64,000 nucleotides of DNA from JACKHO01 sp041398745 (GTDB lineage: Bacteria > Planctomycetota > Planctomycetia > Planctomycetales > Planctomycetaceae). The translations under genes were made by a program, and so were the position numbers. Shown here in pieces: positions 46,301 to 55,493 of this stretch (the stretch's first letter is position 1; each line of letters begins with the position of its first letter). The stretch lies in assembly GCA_041398745.1 (NCBI GenBank), contig JAWKUB010000004.1, positions 806,001 through 870,000 on the forward strand. The letters are read 5' to 3'. The notes beneath the pieces were generated by a model. The model ran no database searches. It worked only from the letters and a program-made list of their open reading frames with translations, and was not told the origin of the DNA.

Positions 46301-46813
46301 CTACTCAGGACGCTGAATGTTCGAGAATTTGATTTTCTCGACGAACGTAATGGTTCGACCATCGGGCCCGACTTTCCCTCGGCAAGCCGAGATTGCGGCC
46401 ACTGTATAGCGGTGGTGGAGGTTGTAGTCCGGCGTGAGGGTGACTTCGATGTCTTCGTTGAACTTCTTGGAGTCGCGCACGGCAATTTCGATTTCTTGAT
46501 TCAATGTCTGGAAGCAGGAGGGAAAATTGTTTCCCAGCGGGCGACCGCCGAGAGCGACCTGCCGCAATGTCCCGTCGTCGTTCGCGGTGAGCACAACATC
46601 GAGGTTGGTGGGCGGCGTAACGTCAGGATCAGGAGTAGCTGGTGCACCCAAAGGCATATTGATGTTAAAGTCGCCTTCGGGAGCCAGGATTTTCAGGGTG
46701 AGCATGAAGAAAATGAGCAACTGGAACACGATGTCAATCATCGGTGCCATTTGAATGTCGACCTTGCCGCCACCATCTTCTTTTTTGCGAAACTTCACCG
46801 CAGGAACTCCCAA
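46301..46813 (-). CDS. ExbD/TolR-family protein (second copy)
   Basis: 170 aa. One N-terminal membrane helix carrying the essential Asp (D27 in MAPMIDIVFQLLIFFML), then a periplasmic domain. Forms the proton-conducting motor with ExbB. Differs clearly from the ExbD just upstream (54 bp gap), so the two are not a recent duplication. Last gene of the five-gene operon from 53188. Confidence 0.92.
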   Translation of the reverse strand: MGVPAVKFRKKEDGGGKVDIQMAPMIDIVFQLLIFFMLTLKILAPEGDFNINMPLGAPATPDPDVTPPTNLDVVLTANDDGTLRQVALGGRPLGNNFPSCFQTLNQEIEIAVRDSKKFNEDIEVTLTPDYNLHHRYTVAAISACRGKVGPDGRTITFVEKIKFSNIQRPE

Positions 46814-46867
46814 TCAAACCTACTCAACAGAACAGCCATTGACCACGTAACTTCACCGTGCGCGCAG

Positions 46868-47344
46868 CTACTCATCCTCACCCGATTTGGCCTTGAGCGA
46901 AAACTTTGCGAACCCTTTCTCCTGCCCCATTTTGATGAGCTCCTGTATGAGGCCAGTTGGTACATCGGAGTCGGCACGAATGACAACCGTCATGGCTTCA
47001 GCGGCTTCTTTGCCATCGCGACGTTCCGTAATGCTAAATTCCCGCTCCAGACGGGGACCGTACTTCAGCACGGGAATATCTTCATCGCCATAAAATACAT
47101 AGGCCTGCTCGTCGGTTTTTTCACCATTCGCACGGCGAAATCCAACATTCAGCACGATTTCGTCTTCGCGGGGACCTTCCGGAGGTCGCGCCAGACGATC
47201 GGCGGGCAGCTTGATTCGTTCGTCCGCCTGAGACTGTTCCAGGTTACTCACCATCATAAAGAAGGCGATGAGCTGGAAGGTCATATCGATCATGGGAGTC
47301 ATGTCTGCCTCCACAATCGTCGGTTTGGCTGCCTTAATTTTCAT
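46868..47344 (-). CDS. ExbD/TolR-family protein (first copy)
   Basis: 158 aa. Membrane helix with Asp20 (MTPMIDMTFQLIAFFMM), then a periplasmic domain ending IKMGQEKGFAKFSLKA. Two different ExbD proteins with one ExbB suggests a mixed ExbD dimer in the motor, as the pore holds two ExbD helices. Gap to exbB-like gene 59 bp. Confidence 0.93.
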   Translation of the reverse strand: MKIKAAKPTIVEADMTPMIDMTFQLIAFFMMVSNLEQSQADERIKLPADRLARPPEGPREDEIVLNVGFRRANGEKTDEQAYVFYGDEDIPVLKYGPRLEREFSITERRDGKEAAEAMTVVIRADSDVPTGLIQELIKMGQEKGFAKFSLKAKSGEDE

Positions 47345-47403
47345 GGCTTTACCTTGGCCTGTTTACGTTGCCACCGGGAGAAGTCCTTTAGGAGACAAGC
47401 CAG

Positions 47404-48249
47404 TTACTCAGCTTTCTTGCCTGAACCGGTATTGAAACGGCTCATCAGGTTGTCGCTGACACGGCTGGCTTCCATGAGCAACGCGGTCACCCGGTTGCGG
47501 AGCAGTGTGTAAGCCACAATGGCGGGAATGGCCACAATAAGACCTTCCATTGTCGTAAACAGAGCGGTGGAAATACCGTCGGCCAGGTCTTTCGGCTTGG
47601 GCTGCGTCGGACTGTTGGCGATTTCCTGGAATGAGCTAATCATACCCTGAACGGTTCCGAGCAATCCCATCATGGGGGCAACGGAACCAATGAGAGCCAG
47701 CCAGGACAGTCGCTGCTCAAGATTCATACTCTCTTCTTCACCAACTTCTTCCATTCCTTCGACAGCGGCCTCGTATCCACGACCGAGTCGCGACATGCCA
47801 GCGGTCAGGACACGGCCCATCATCGAGTCGTCACCGCGAGCAATGTCAAAGGCTCCCTGAACGTCTTTATTGTTCAGTTTGTCTTCAAACGCGGCGACAA
47901 AGTCTTGAGGAATAAGCACGTCGCGTCGAACCTGCATCAGGTTCATCATGATGACGGCCACCATGACAAAGGACAGCAGCGCGATAAGGGCACCGAAGAC
48001 ACCAGAAGACCGAATCATCCACGCGAGGTAGGACTCTTGATCCTCCTTCTCGGCCCCACCTGCAGGTGCTTCGTTGTTTGGTGCGGCGTTCTCGGCAGGT
48101 TCTGTGGCGGCTGCAGCTGCCCCATCACCACCATCTTCGCCCTGATAGGCGAATCCCTGGGAGTACATGGCTCCCAAAGTCATTGCCATCAGGACTACCA
48201 GGACCGTAGCGGCCTGCCACATACGTTGCGCTCGGGTGCGAACGGCCAT
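47404..48249 (-). CDS. MotA/TolQ/ExbB proton-channel protein
   Basis: 281 aa. Signal or first membrane helix at about 11-33, then an acidic and Ala-rich periplasmic linker (about 36-72), and three membrane helices. Family core: MNLEQRLSWLALIGSVAPMMGLLGTVQGMI with ISTALFTTMEGLIVAIPAIVAY. The extra N-terminal helix and linker are typical of the longer ExbB forms of this phylum. Works with the two ExbD proteins downstream. Confidence 0.95.
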   Translation of the reverse strand: MAVRTRAQRMWQAATVLVVLMAMTLGAMYSQGFAYQGEDGGDGAAAAATEPAENAAPNNEAPAGGAEKEDQESYLAWMIRSSGVFGALIALLSFVMVAVIMMNLMQVRRDVLIPQDFVAAFEDKLNNKDVQGAFDIARGDDSMMGRVLTAGMSRLGRGYEAAVEGMEEVGEEESMNLEQRLSWLALIGSVAPMMGLLGTVQGMISSFQEIANSPTQPKPKDLADGISTALFTTMEGLIVAIPAIVAYTLLRNRVTALLMEASRVSDNLMSRFNTGSGKKAE

Positions 48250-48310
48250 CGAGAATCTCCAAATCTGCTCTATGTGAGTGAATGTTCTGAGGTGAGTTTT
48301 TCAGATTGCT

Positions 48311-48336
48311 TGCGACGAGTGGAAAACCACTCGCGG
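48311..48336. other. Intercistronic hairpin before the exbB-like gene
   Basis: CGAGTGG-AAAA-CCACTCG (48315-48332), a perfect 7-bp stem with a 4-nt loop, lengthened by GC/GC-type pairs after a small internal loop. It sits between the TPR gene stop and the exbB start, without a T-run. It may stabilise or pause the transcript, giving different levels of TPR and motor proteins. Confidence 0.4.
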
Positions 48337-48398
48337 CAAAGAATTTGCGATTGTAAGTAGGACGACACCGGCGTTCCAGCCATGCGAAAGGATTCCGG

Positions 48399-49463
48399 CT
48401 ACTGGTTCAGTTTTTGAGCCCATTCGCTGGTGTTATAGTTGGTTTGCAGGGTGTTTGAGGCATCGGCGGAACGCTGAGGCTGATTTACCGCCAGCCAGAG
48501 TTTTGACAAATTGTACAGGGCTTCGGCATGTAAATCGGCGTGGGCTGCGAGCGACGGAATGACATCGACGTGCAAGTAGGCCAGAATTGCGGGCTTCACG
48601 TGTTGGCCGTCGGCTGCCAGACAATCTCCCTGTTTCAGGTAGGCAAGGGCGAGAATTCGGCTGTCTGCCGCCCGGGCTTCCTGGACAACACTGTTCAAGA
48701 TGGTTACGGCTTCGTCGTACTTGGATTCCCGTTCCAGACACTCGGCCTGACCGATCATCCCTTCGAGTCGGCGGGCATTCTCTTCGGGATTAGCTGCCTG
48801 CGATTGGGCGACTTCGGTGAATACGCGACGGGCTCCGGCAATATCATTCTGGGCCAGACGACTGAATCCCTGACCGTTCTTCCCGGCGAGTTGATAGTCG
48901 GTCCACGGTGACTTTTCGAGGACCATATACGACGTGTCCGCCACGGCCGTATCGTTGGCGCTGAGTGCAAGTTCGGCCAGCAACAGCTGGGCGTCGTAGT
49001 ACCGGTAGTGCTCGTTGTACTTGTTGACGAAATCTTTAAGCTTCTGCAGCGCTGTGCCAACTTGTGTGGGGTCTGACTTCGCCACACGTACCGCGACTCG
49101 CGTAATGAGGTATTCAATTGAGCCCCGCATCCCTTCCGAACCGCTCGCTGCTTCGCTGAGAGCTTCCTGATACGCTTCAAGGGCTTCACTCAAATTGCCG
49201 CTGCGCTCGTGGCTGCGGCCCGCCGTCAGCGAACTTGGCTCCCCTTTCCACTCGACCAGGCCGATGTCGTTTGCGGGGATGTGTTCTTCCTTGTTCCCCA
49301 CCTTTTGACTGACCACGACTTCCGCTTTCGAAACGGCGCTGATTTCGCCGCCGAAGATTTTTCCATCGCTTTTACGGGTGACGTAGTCGATGTCAGCGGC
49401 TGCCAGGAATGAGGTTCCTGTTGCCAGCAAGGTGAGGGCTGCAATGTAAGAGAAAGGTTTCAT
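48399..49463 (-). CDS. Exported TPR protein of the ExbB/ExbD operon
   Basis: 354 aa. Signal peptide MKPFSYIAALTLLATGTSFLAAA. Next a small beta region (DYVTRKSDGKIFGGEISAV...), then helical repeats from about 80 to the end with TPR-like patterns (NLSEALEAYQEALSEA, RILALAYLKQGDCLAA, LHAEALYNLSKLWLAV). Probably periplasmic scaffold. Resembles the role of CpoB/YbgF in Tol systems, by position and repeats only. 104 bp downstream of the large TPR gene. Confidence 0.82.
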   Translation of the reverse strand: MKPFSYIAALTLLATGTSFLAAADIDYVTRKSDGKIFGGEISAVSKAEVVVSQKVGNKEEHIPANDIGLVEWKGEPSSLTAGRSHERSGNLSEALEAYQEALSEAASGSEGMRGSIEYLITRVAVRVAKSDPTQVGTALQKLKDFVNKYNEHYRYYDAQLLLAELALSANDTAVADTSYMVLEKSPWTDYQLAGKNGQGFSRLAQNDIAGARRVFTEVAQSQAANPEENARRLEGMIGQAECLERESKYDEAVTILNSVVQEARAADSRILALAYLKQGDCLAADGQHVKPAILAYLHVDVIPSLAAHADLHAEALYNLSKLWLAVNQPQRSADASNTLQTNYNTSEWAQKLNQ

Positions 49464-49567
49464 ATCGGTATGTGCGTCAGGCTGACACGAAATGGCTAAA
49501 ACTTGTGATTTGGTCGTTCAAATGGGAGCAGCATTCTGCCGTCCACTTGGCGGTGACATTGCGTGTG

Positions 49568-52500
49568 TTAACTCGACTCTGGTGGCTTGGGACGTGGACG
49601 TTTTTGAGGCGGCGCGTCACCCGGTGGACGCTGACGAGGCCTGGGAGCTTCGCCAGTACCACCTTCGCCTGTGGGGCGCGGACGACGTGGACGTTCTTGC
49701 CCAGGAGCCGACGCTTGTCCCGGAGCAGCCGGTCGCTTGGGAGGTCCCTGTGGACTCGCTGCGCCGGGCTTCTTCGCTGCCGGACGAGGTCCCCGTTTTG
49801 CGGCCACATTTACGCCCGTGAGCGTCGGCTCGGTCGACGTGGAAATGCTGACATTCCCCAGCTTCACTGGGCGAGGCTCCCGTGGTTCGGTGGACACACC
49901 TTCATAGCGGGGACGATTTCCCTTGGCCATATTCAGGGCGAAAAAGAAGATTCCAACAATGGCACCAATACCGACTACCAGCACCAGTCCCATGAGCAGC
50001 CAGTTGGACTCTGGCTGCGGTAGCTTCGGTGGCTCGACAACCGTATCCACAGGGAACTTGCCATTTTCAGATTTCTCTTCCTCACCTGCGTCTACCACTT
50101 TCGCCCCACCCGACTCGCGTGCCAAATCAACGACCGGCTCGCCGAGCACTTCGAGGATTTTGCGGTACAAAGTGTTAAAACGGGCATACTGGTCGTCGGG
50201 CCAGCGCTCGGAACTCCTCAGGAACCGCACGATGACCGCACGGGAGCGTTCCAAGTGTTCGTCCGACTTGGTGGCATCGGTATGATTCTGTCCAAACTGC
50301 AATTCCGACTCCGCCAGTGCGTATTGGGCGTCGAAATGCAAATTGGTCCAATGTTCTTTGCTTTTGGGCTCCTTTGCCCCTCGAGCCGCTCGGCCAATTC
50401 GCTGTGCCGTCTCCTGCCACCCCCAGATTTTGGGTTTGACATCTTTCGGCGTACCGTACAAAGCGGTTTGCAGATGCTTAAAGTTGTCGCCGCCGCTGGC
50501 TCCCCATTCCTGATAGAGCTTGGCCGCTTCGAACTGAACATCCGCAGTTTCGGGGAGTGCGGTCACAACTTCCAACATGGCCGTTTCCGCACCGGCGTAA
50601 TCACGTTTCCGTCGCAGGCATTTCACCAGTAACAGTTTGGCACCGACCAGTTGGTCGGGATTGGGGAGGAAGCTGGAGTCGGACTGGCCTTTGCTGATAA
50701 TTGACTCGTACGAACTCGCCGCCTTTTCGTAGTACTCTTCTGCCTTGGCGGGATTGTCCGAAGATCCATCTGCCAGCGAGGCATATGTTTCCGCAATCCA
50801 AAGCAGTGAGTAAAACGTTTGACCGTCTTGGCGGTTGAACATGTCGTTCAGGAACGACTCAAACCCGGCGCGGACATCGTTCAGGCGGTCGGTTTCGTTG
50901 GCGGCGTGCAAGCGTTCCAGTTCGTTCTGCAACTCCTGCCCGAACGCCACAAAAACTTGCGTGAGCGCTTCGGCGTCTTCGCCGCCCGCAACGTCTTCCA
51001 GTTTTTGACGGGCATCACGGGCTTTGTCGAGGTCCTTGATGCCAATGTAGGCACGCAAAAGTGTCTGGTAGGCGACACTGGCAATTTGTCGACTTTGAGC
51101 CTTGCCCGCTTCCTTCGGGCGCGCCTGGCCTTTCGGCACATCGACCGCTGCAGTGACCGGGTGAGGATTCTCTGTGAGCAGCTTAATCGCTTCCGCGTAA
51201 TTGCCGTCGAGATTGTGAATGCCAGCAAGAGTCAGCTTTGAGGTAACGACGTCATCTTCGAATGGCTTGTCGTCCGGGACTTCGGCCTCAGCTGCAGCGA
51301 CACCTTCGACAAGGTACTTGATGCTTTCTTCTTTCCACTTTGTCAGTTCGTCAGACGACGGACGTTCTTCTTCTGGAAGGCTCGTTGCCATAATGTATTG
51401 ACGCCAATATGCCTTGCCAGCGCGTAGGCGGGAGTCGACATATTGCCCCGATCCCTTTGGGACCTTGAGCCACCAACTCGCGGCCTGGACATAATCGTCT
51501 TTCGCCCAGAAGACCTTGGCGACAACATTGCGGGCGTCGTTCGCTCGATCGGACTCTGGCCACCGATCCGCCAGTTTAGTCGCCGATTCCAGCAACATGG
51601 CGGTTTCGAATTCCCGGTCATTCTCTGGGGCGTCAAGGTAGGCATAGTCGAACGCCGACATGGCAATGAAGCCCGCTTCCTTCGCCGTCTCTGGAGAAAG
51701 CTCCGCAAATTTCACCATTTGATGGTCAGCAACCACAGCTGCTTCAAGGAACTGGCCTTGCAGCAGGTAACCGTAGGCAAGCCGCAGGCGGGCGATATTC
51801 AGCAGGTTGGTATCGGTTTCGGCCGTCGCCAGACGAATTCCCAAATCGTACAGCCGGGTCATTTCGACTGCCGTAGCCTGCTGCCCCTTCTGGATGTCCG
51901 CAGCTTCCTTCAGCTTGCCTGCCGCCTTGGCCTGGTTGATGAGGTTGTTCTGCTCACGGATGTCTTCAAACAGTTTTCCAGCCAGCGAAGAGGCGGTGTC
52001 GAAATCGGTGGGGTCCCCTTCCGCGCGGTTCAGGGCTCCCATCAGACGTTGGATGAGCGCTGAACTGAGAACCTTCAGTTCACCCGGGAAGCGGTTAATA
52101 GTTCGGGCAAATGTCAACGCGCGGTTGAGGGCCGCGTTGCGTTCCGGTTCGGAACGGGTTCGATCGGTTCCGAGGGCTTCGAGTGCCCGGGCGACTTCGT
52201 ACTGAATTCCGAGCCCAATGTTTGTGCGAGCGCGTCCTCTGGCTTGTTTGATCCAGCCTTCCCCTTCGTCGACCACCAGTTGGTAGTCTTTGCGATCGTC
52301 ATGATTCAGGCAAATCAGCCGAAAGCGGAGCGCCCGGTCTTTCAGCGTTGTCATAGTGCTGCTGTCGCCGGGATGTCCGAGGATTTCCTCGTACAGGCCC
52401 AAAGCAATTCGAATATCGCCACGTTCTTCGAAGCACTTCCCCTGCCAAATGCGGGCGAAGAGTCCTGCGACCTGCGACCGGTACTTGGTGTGAAGTTCTT

Positions 52501-53188
52501 CAAACTCGAATGCGGCCTGCTCCAGCAGTTTCTTGCGGTCTTCGACACCGGTGTCGAAAGTCTGAGCTTCCCAGTAGGTACACTGGGCCAGGTCGAGCTG
52601 GGCCTCCATGTACTGCGTTTCGGCGTCGTCGCGCTTCTGACGCTGAACGAAGTCGTCCTCCGGGATGAATGTGGGGAATGCTTCCCAAGCAGCTTTGTGT
52701 TGATCGGCTGCCTGTTCGAATATCCGGCGCGCTTCTTTGATGTACTTGCGAGCGGCTTCGCGGAAGCGGTCTCGGCTGCCTTCGTTGGATGGTTTGTCAC
52801 CGTCCCAAATCTCGACACGCGCCTTTTCGGTGAGAATTCGACCGCGGGCTGTGTTGGCACGTCCAGCCAGCGGGTGCGTCGAGGACGCCTTCACGAAGTC
52901 TTCGAACGAGGCCTGCGCTGCATCGAGGCGTTTCCGCTGTTCGTCCAGATTGTTCAGCTTCTTACTACTGCCGAGCAAAGTTTCCGCACGTTCGTACGGA
53001 ATGACTTCCTTCACTTCGGGCGGCAAATTGAGCTTTTCCGCCTCGTCAAGATACTGCAGCGCTGTGTCGTAATACTGACGCTGCCGCAGTCCTTCGACAA
53101 ATTCCAGCACAGGCTCATCAGCAATGGCTGTGAGCGTAAAACTGGCGAAAAACAGCCCCAGGGCAAGTTGTTTGAAAAACAATCGCAT
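49568..53188 (-). CDS. Large exported TPR protein with C-terminal membrane anchor and Pro/Arg-rich tail
   Basis: 1206 aa. Signal peptide (MRLFFKQLALGLFFASFTLTAIA). Residues about 25-1050 are helical repeats of TPR type (QYYDTALQYLDEAEKL, GDIRIALGLYEEIL, DYAGAETAMLEVVTAL). One strong membrane helix lies at about 1062-1087 (NWLLMGLVLVVGIGAIVGIF). The last 115 residues are rich in Pro, Arg and Gly (KRPAAPGQASAPGQERPRRP). The signal peptide plus single anchor puts the repeats in the periplasm and the tail in the cytosol. First gene of the operon with ExbB and two ExbD, so a likely motor-linked component. No homologue of known function is recognised. Confidence 0.85.
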   Translation of the reverse strand: MRLFFKQLALGLFFASFTLTAIADEPVLEFVEGLRQRQYYDTALQYLDEAEKLNLPPEVKEVIPYERAETLLGSSKKLNNLDEQRKRLDAAQASFEDFVKASSTHPLAGRANTARGRILTEKARVEIWDGDKPSNEGSRDRFREAARKYIKEARRIFEQAADQHKAAWEAFPTFIPEDDFVQRQKRDDAETQYMEAQLDLAQCTYWEAQTFDTGVEDRKKLLEQAAFEFEELHTKYRSQVAGLFARIWQGKCFEERGDIRIALGLYEEILGHPGDSSTMTTLKDRALRFRLICLNHDDRKDYQLVVDEGEGWIKQARGRARTNIGLGIQYEVARALEALGTDRTRSEPERNAALNRALTFARTINRFPGELKVLSSALIQRLMGALNRAEGDPTDFDTASSLAGKLFEDIREQNNLINQAKAAGKLKEAADIQKGQQATAVEMTRLYDLGIRLATAETDTNLLNIARLRLAYGYLLQGQFLEAAVVADHQMVKFAELSPETAKEAGFIAMSAFDYAYLDAPENDREFETAMLLESATKLADRWPESDRANDARNVVAKVFWAKDDYVQAASWWLKVPKGSGQYVDSRLRAGKAYWRQYIMATSLPEEERPSSDELTKWKEESIKYLVEGVAAAEAEVPDDKPFEDDVVTSKLTLAGIHNLDGNYAEAIKLLTENPHPVTAAVDVPKGQARPKEAGKAQSRQIASVAYQTLLRAYIGIKDLDKARDARQKLEDVAGGEDAEALTQVFVAFGQELQNELERLHAANETDRLNDVRAGFESFLNDMFNRQDGQTFYSLLWIAETYASLADGSSDNPAKAEEYYEKAASSYESIISKGQSDSSFLPNPDQLVGAKLLLVKCLRRKRDYAGAETAMLEVVTALPETADVQFEAAKLYQEWGASGGDNFKHLQTALYGTPKDVKPKIWGWQETAQRIGRAARGAKEPKSKEHWTNLHFDAQYALAESELQFGQNHTDATKSDEHLERSRAVIVRFLRSSERWPDDQYARFNTLYRKILEVLGEPVVDLARESGGAKVVDAGEEEKSENGKFPVDTVVEPPKLPQPESNWLLMGLVLVVGIGAIVGIFFFALNMAKGNRPRYEGVSTEPREPRPVKLGNVSISTSTEPTLTGVNVAAKRGPRPAAKKPGAASPQGPPKRPAAPGQASAPGQERPRRPRPTGEGGTGEAPRPRQRPPGDAPPQKRPRPKPPESS

Positions 53189-53398
53189 GGACTTGCGTTG
53201 TTAGAGAATCTCTGAATCGACTGCGTCCGTTCAAGTACAAAAACGCAAACGGTTTGTGAGTTTCCACCCACAATTTCCCCGCATTACGCGGAGACGCCCA
53301 GTCAGCATAGTATTGGCTGATGCGTGAAGCAAGGACCCGGAGTCGTCCTCCGATTTTTCCGATTGCCGCGTGCGAAGCAACTGTCGCAGAAAAGAACC

Positions 53399-54361
53399 TC
53401 AACGACTTGCGTAGACGAAGGGGAAGACTCGGTCGACGCCGGCGAAGAACAAGGGGGATGTCAATGCGAACCAGAGAATGGTCAGGGCGTGGGCGGTGAA
53501 TTTGCCCAGCATGTTCCGGGCGGCGAGTTGTTTGAGTTTGGGGGAGAGTAGTACGGCGGGGGCCTGGAGCAGGAAGAATGCGAACTGTTTGCCGTCGGGA
53601 TGTGAGGTGGCGAGGGCGAAGAAGTATTCGTGGAACAGGGCGCTAACGAAGAAGACGGCCAGAACGCCGAGGGTGCGGTTGCGTCGTCCGCCGCAGGTGG
53701 CGAAGACATTGAGGTACAGCCAGTGACGGACGCGCTGGTTGTATCTGTACCAGAAGTCAGCGGGCGACTCGGCGGCGTACGCGTGATTGTTGAATGGGAT
53801 GACCTCGTAGCCGAACAGCTTCTCCAGCTTCGAGAGTCCTACTGAGGATATTTCAATGCTGAAAATGAACAGCACCACTTTGACGACATGATCAACGAGG
53901 AATGATTCTCTCAATACCCGCACTTCGCCACTGAGTCTGCAGAATTCGAAGACGAGTGCAAAACAGAGCAGTGAGCCAACCAGCCAGGCGGCATCCTGCA
54001 GGGTGAATGATCGCCGTTTCCTCGCGCGTTCCCGCTCACCGAAGACATCCACCAGAATGGGAAAGGGAACCAGAAACGCCGCGTAGGCCCGCCACGTTGC
54101 GGGCTGGGCAATTCCCAGGCGGGACTGCCGACCGTAATCACACACCCGAAAAATGAGGTCAATGCACACCAGCGAGCAGAGGGCCCGGGTTTTGATGGAC
54201 TCAGAACCAATCAGCAGCGGAGCGAGACATATTCCGGCGACAGCAATGAACTGACCGACGAGGCTCCAATTCCCCCGTGCACGCAACAGCGGCCAAATGG
54301 CGAGCGCCACCGTGAATGCTGCGAACAGGGCTGTGATGAGTTGATGAATGTTGCCTTCCAT
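53399..54361 (-). CDS. MBOAT-family acyltransferase-like membrane protein
   Basis: 320 aa, about 8 membrane segments. The MBOAT/wax-synthase pattern is visible: SPADFWYRYNQRVRHWLYLNVF (with Asn208) and the invariant catalytic His244 in FFVSALFHEYFF. It probably moves an acyl group from acyl-CoA or acyl-ACP to an alcohol or sugar hydroxyl; making of wax esters or acylation of glycan is possible. Follows the FtsQ-like gene on the same strand, with a hairpin between. No acetyl-transfer partner such as AlgJ/DltD is adjacent. Confidence 0.8.
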   Translation of the reverse strand: MEGNIHQLITALFAAFTVALAIWPLLRARGNWSLVGQFIAVAGICLAPLLIGSESIKTRALCSLVCIDLIFRVCDYGRQSRLGIAQPATWRAYAAFLVPFPILVDVFGERERARKRRSFTLQDAAWLVGSLLCFALVFEFCRLSGEVRVLRESFLVDHVVKVVLFIFSIEISSVGLSKLEKLFGYEVIPFNNHAYAAESPADFWYRYNQRVRHWLYLNVFATCGGRRNRTLGVLAVFFVSALFHEYFFALATSHPDGKQFAFFLLQAPAVLLSPKLKQLAARNMLGKFTAHALTILWFALTSPLFFAGVDRVFPFVYASR

Positions 54362-54422
54362 TTGGAAAACAGCATACCCGATTCAGCGGTCACGTTGGAT
54401 TGTCGCCCCGCTGTTCAACGAG

Positions 54423-54453
54423 CATGCTTGTCCTGCTGCGCGATACAAGCATG
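54423..54453. other. Hairpin between the FtsQ-like and MBOAT genes
   Basis: CATGCTTGT (54423-54431) pairs perfectly with ACAAGCATG (54445-54453) across a 13-nt loop. No T-run on either side, so probably not a simple terminator. Could be a repeat or RNA-stability element. Confidence 0.4.
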
Positions 54454-54468
54454 GCACAGGAAATGGAG

Positions 54469-55386
54469 CTAACGTGCCGCTCTCGGCATGGGCTGGAGCG
54501 AGATCGCATCGAAGTGCCTGATGTCGATTTGGTAGGGGCCGCGGGGTTGTTCGAAGTTGCCGAATCGCTGGAGGTATTGGTCGAGTCGACCGATTTTCTG
54601 ATCGACTGTGGGCTCCAGGTCATCACCGCCGGGGGGGTGTCCCCACACAATGTGGCTGCCGCCGTTTGTGCGTAACTGATACGTCAGGCGATGCAGCAAC
54701 AGTTCCTGTGGATGCTGGACCTGCGGAGCGACAATCGCAGCGAGGTTGAAACGCTGCCAGTGGTGATGCATGTCTCGTTCTGGTGTGAGTGCTTCGGCCA
54801 ACATCAAACTGCCCTGCAGGACAGGGTCATCCCACTTTTCTCCGGCATGCTGCGGCGGTGTCGATGTAATTCCTTCGACGTGCGGCAGTCGAGAATAGTC
54901 AGACGTCGAGAAATCATCCAGCGGCAGTACGACGCCATTGGCATCGACGGCGACGGGGCCGCTATCCGTTTGAATGAACGCAGCGGGTTCGCGGTATTTG
55001 AGGTGCGCGATAATCTGACGCCCGCCGGTGATCTGCACGCGTTCGACGCTTTCAATCCAGGGGTGAGCGGCAAAGGCGGCAGCGATTTCCTGTGACAGTC
55101 CGGGTTCGAGCAGCGAAACGTGCTGCGGCTGATGCGACTTCTGCAAGACCTGATCAACCAGTCCGCCGGGGACCCATTCATTGGGGCGGTTCACCCGCAT
55201 GTTGTGGAGGTTGAACTGGTATTCTTCTTCCGCCCGGAGGTCCTGAACGAAGCTCGGAACAATGAGGCATACGCTCCCCGTCGCTACCATGCCGACGAAG
55301 GTCAGCAGCAGCAATGGACTCAGCAGCAATCCGCGCAGCCACTTAAGTCGCGGCGCGGTGCGTTTTGTCTTTTTTGCGGGAGCCAT
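54469..55386 (-). CDS. FtsQ/DivIB-like cell-division protein
   Basis: 305 aa. Basic cytosolic start (MAPAKKTKRTAPRLKWLR), one membrane helix at about 20-45, then a POTRA-like domain whose pattern fits FtsQ: AAFAAHPWIESVERVQI, YREPAAFI, GPVAVDANGVVLPLD, SRLPHVEGI. The gene lies directly after ddl, as ftsQ does in the classic division cluster, but the FtsA/FtsZ genes do not follow. Planctomycetes lack FtsZ, so if this is FtsQ it acts in a different divisome or in wall synthesis. Divergent sequence keeps the call moderate. Confidence 0.62.
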   Translation of the reverse strand: MAPAKKTKRTAPRLKWLRGLLLSPLLLLTFVGMVATGSVCLIVPSFVQDLRAEEEYQFNLHNMRVNRPNEWVPGGLVDQVLQKSHQPQHVSLLEPGLSQEIAAAFAAHPWIESVERVQITGGRQIIAHLKYREPAAFIQTDSGPVAVDANGVVLPLDDFSTSDYSRLPHVEGITSTPPQHAGEKWDDPVLQGSLMLAEALTPERDMHHHWQRFNLAAIVAPQVQHPQELLLHRLTYQLRTNGGSHIVWGHPPGGDDLEPTVDQKIGRLDQYLQRFGNFEQPRGPYQIDIRHFDAISLQPMPRAAR

Positions 55387-55493
55387 AGAACCAAAGGGGA
55401 AGTTGGAGGCAGATCCCTGCCTTCCGCAACTTTGCCTTATGCTGGCTGCCGGGGCTGAGTCGATTGCTGGTCGGCCAGTGCAAACGGGAGATT

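Noticed and set aside
46412..47512. 366-codon frame antisense to the two ExbD genes
   Set aside because: Covers both ExbD genes on the other strand; no motif, so a shadow.
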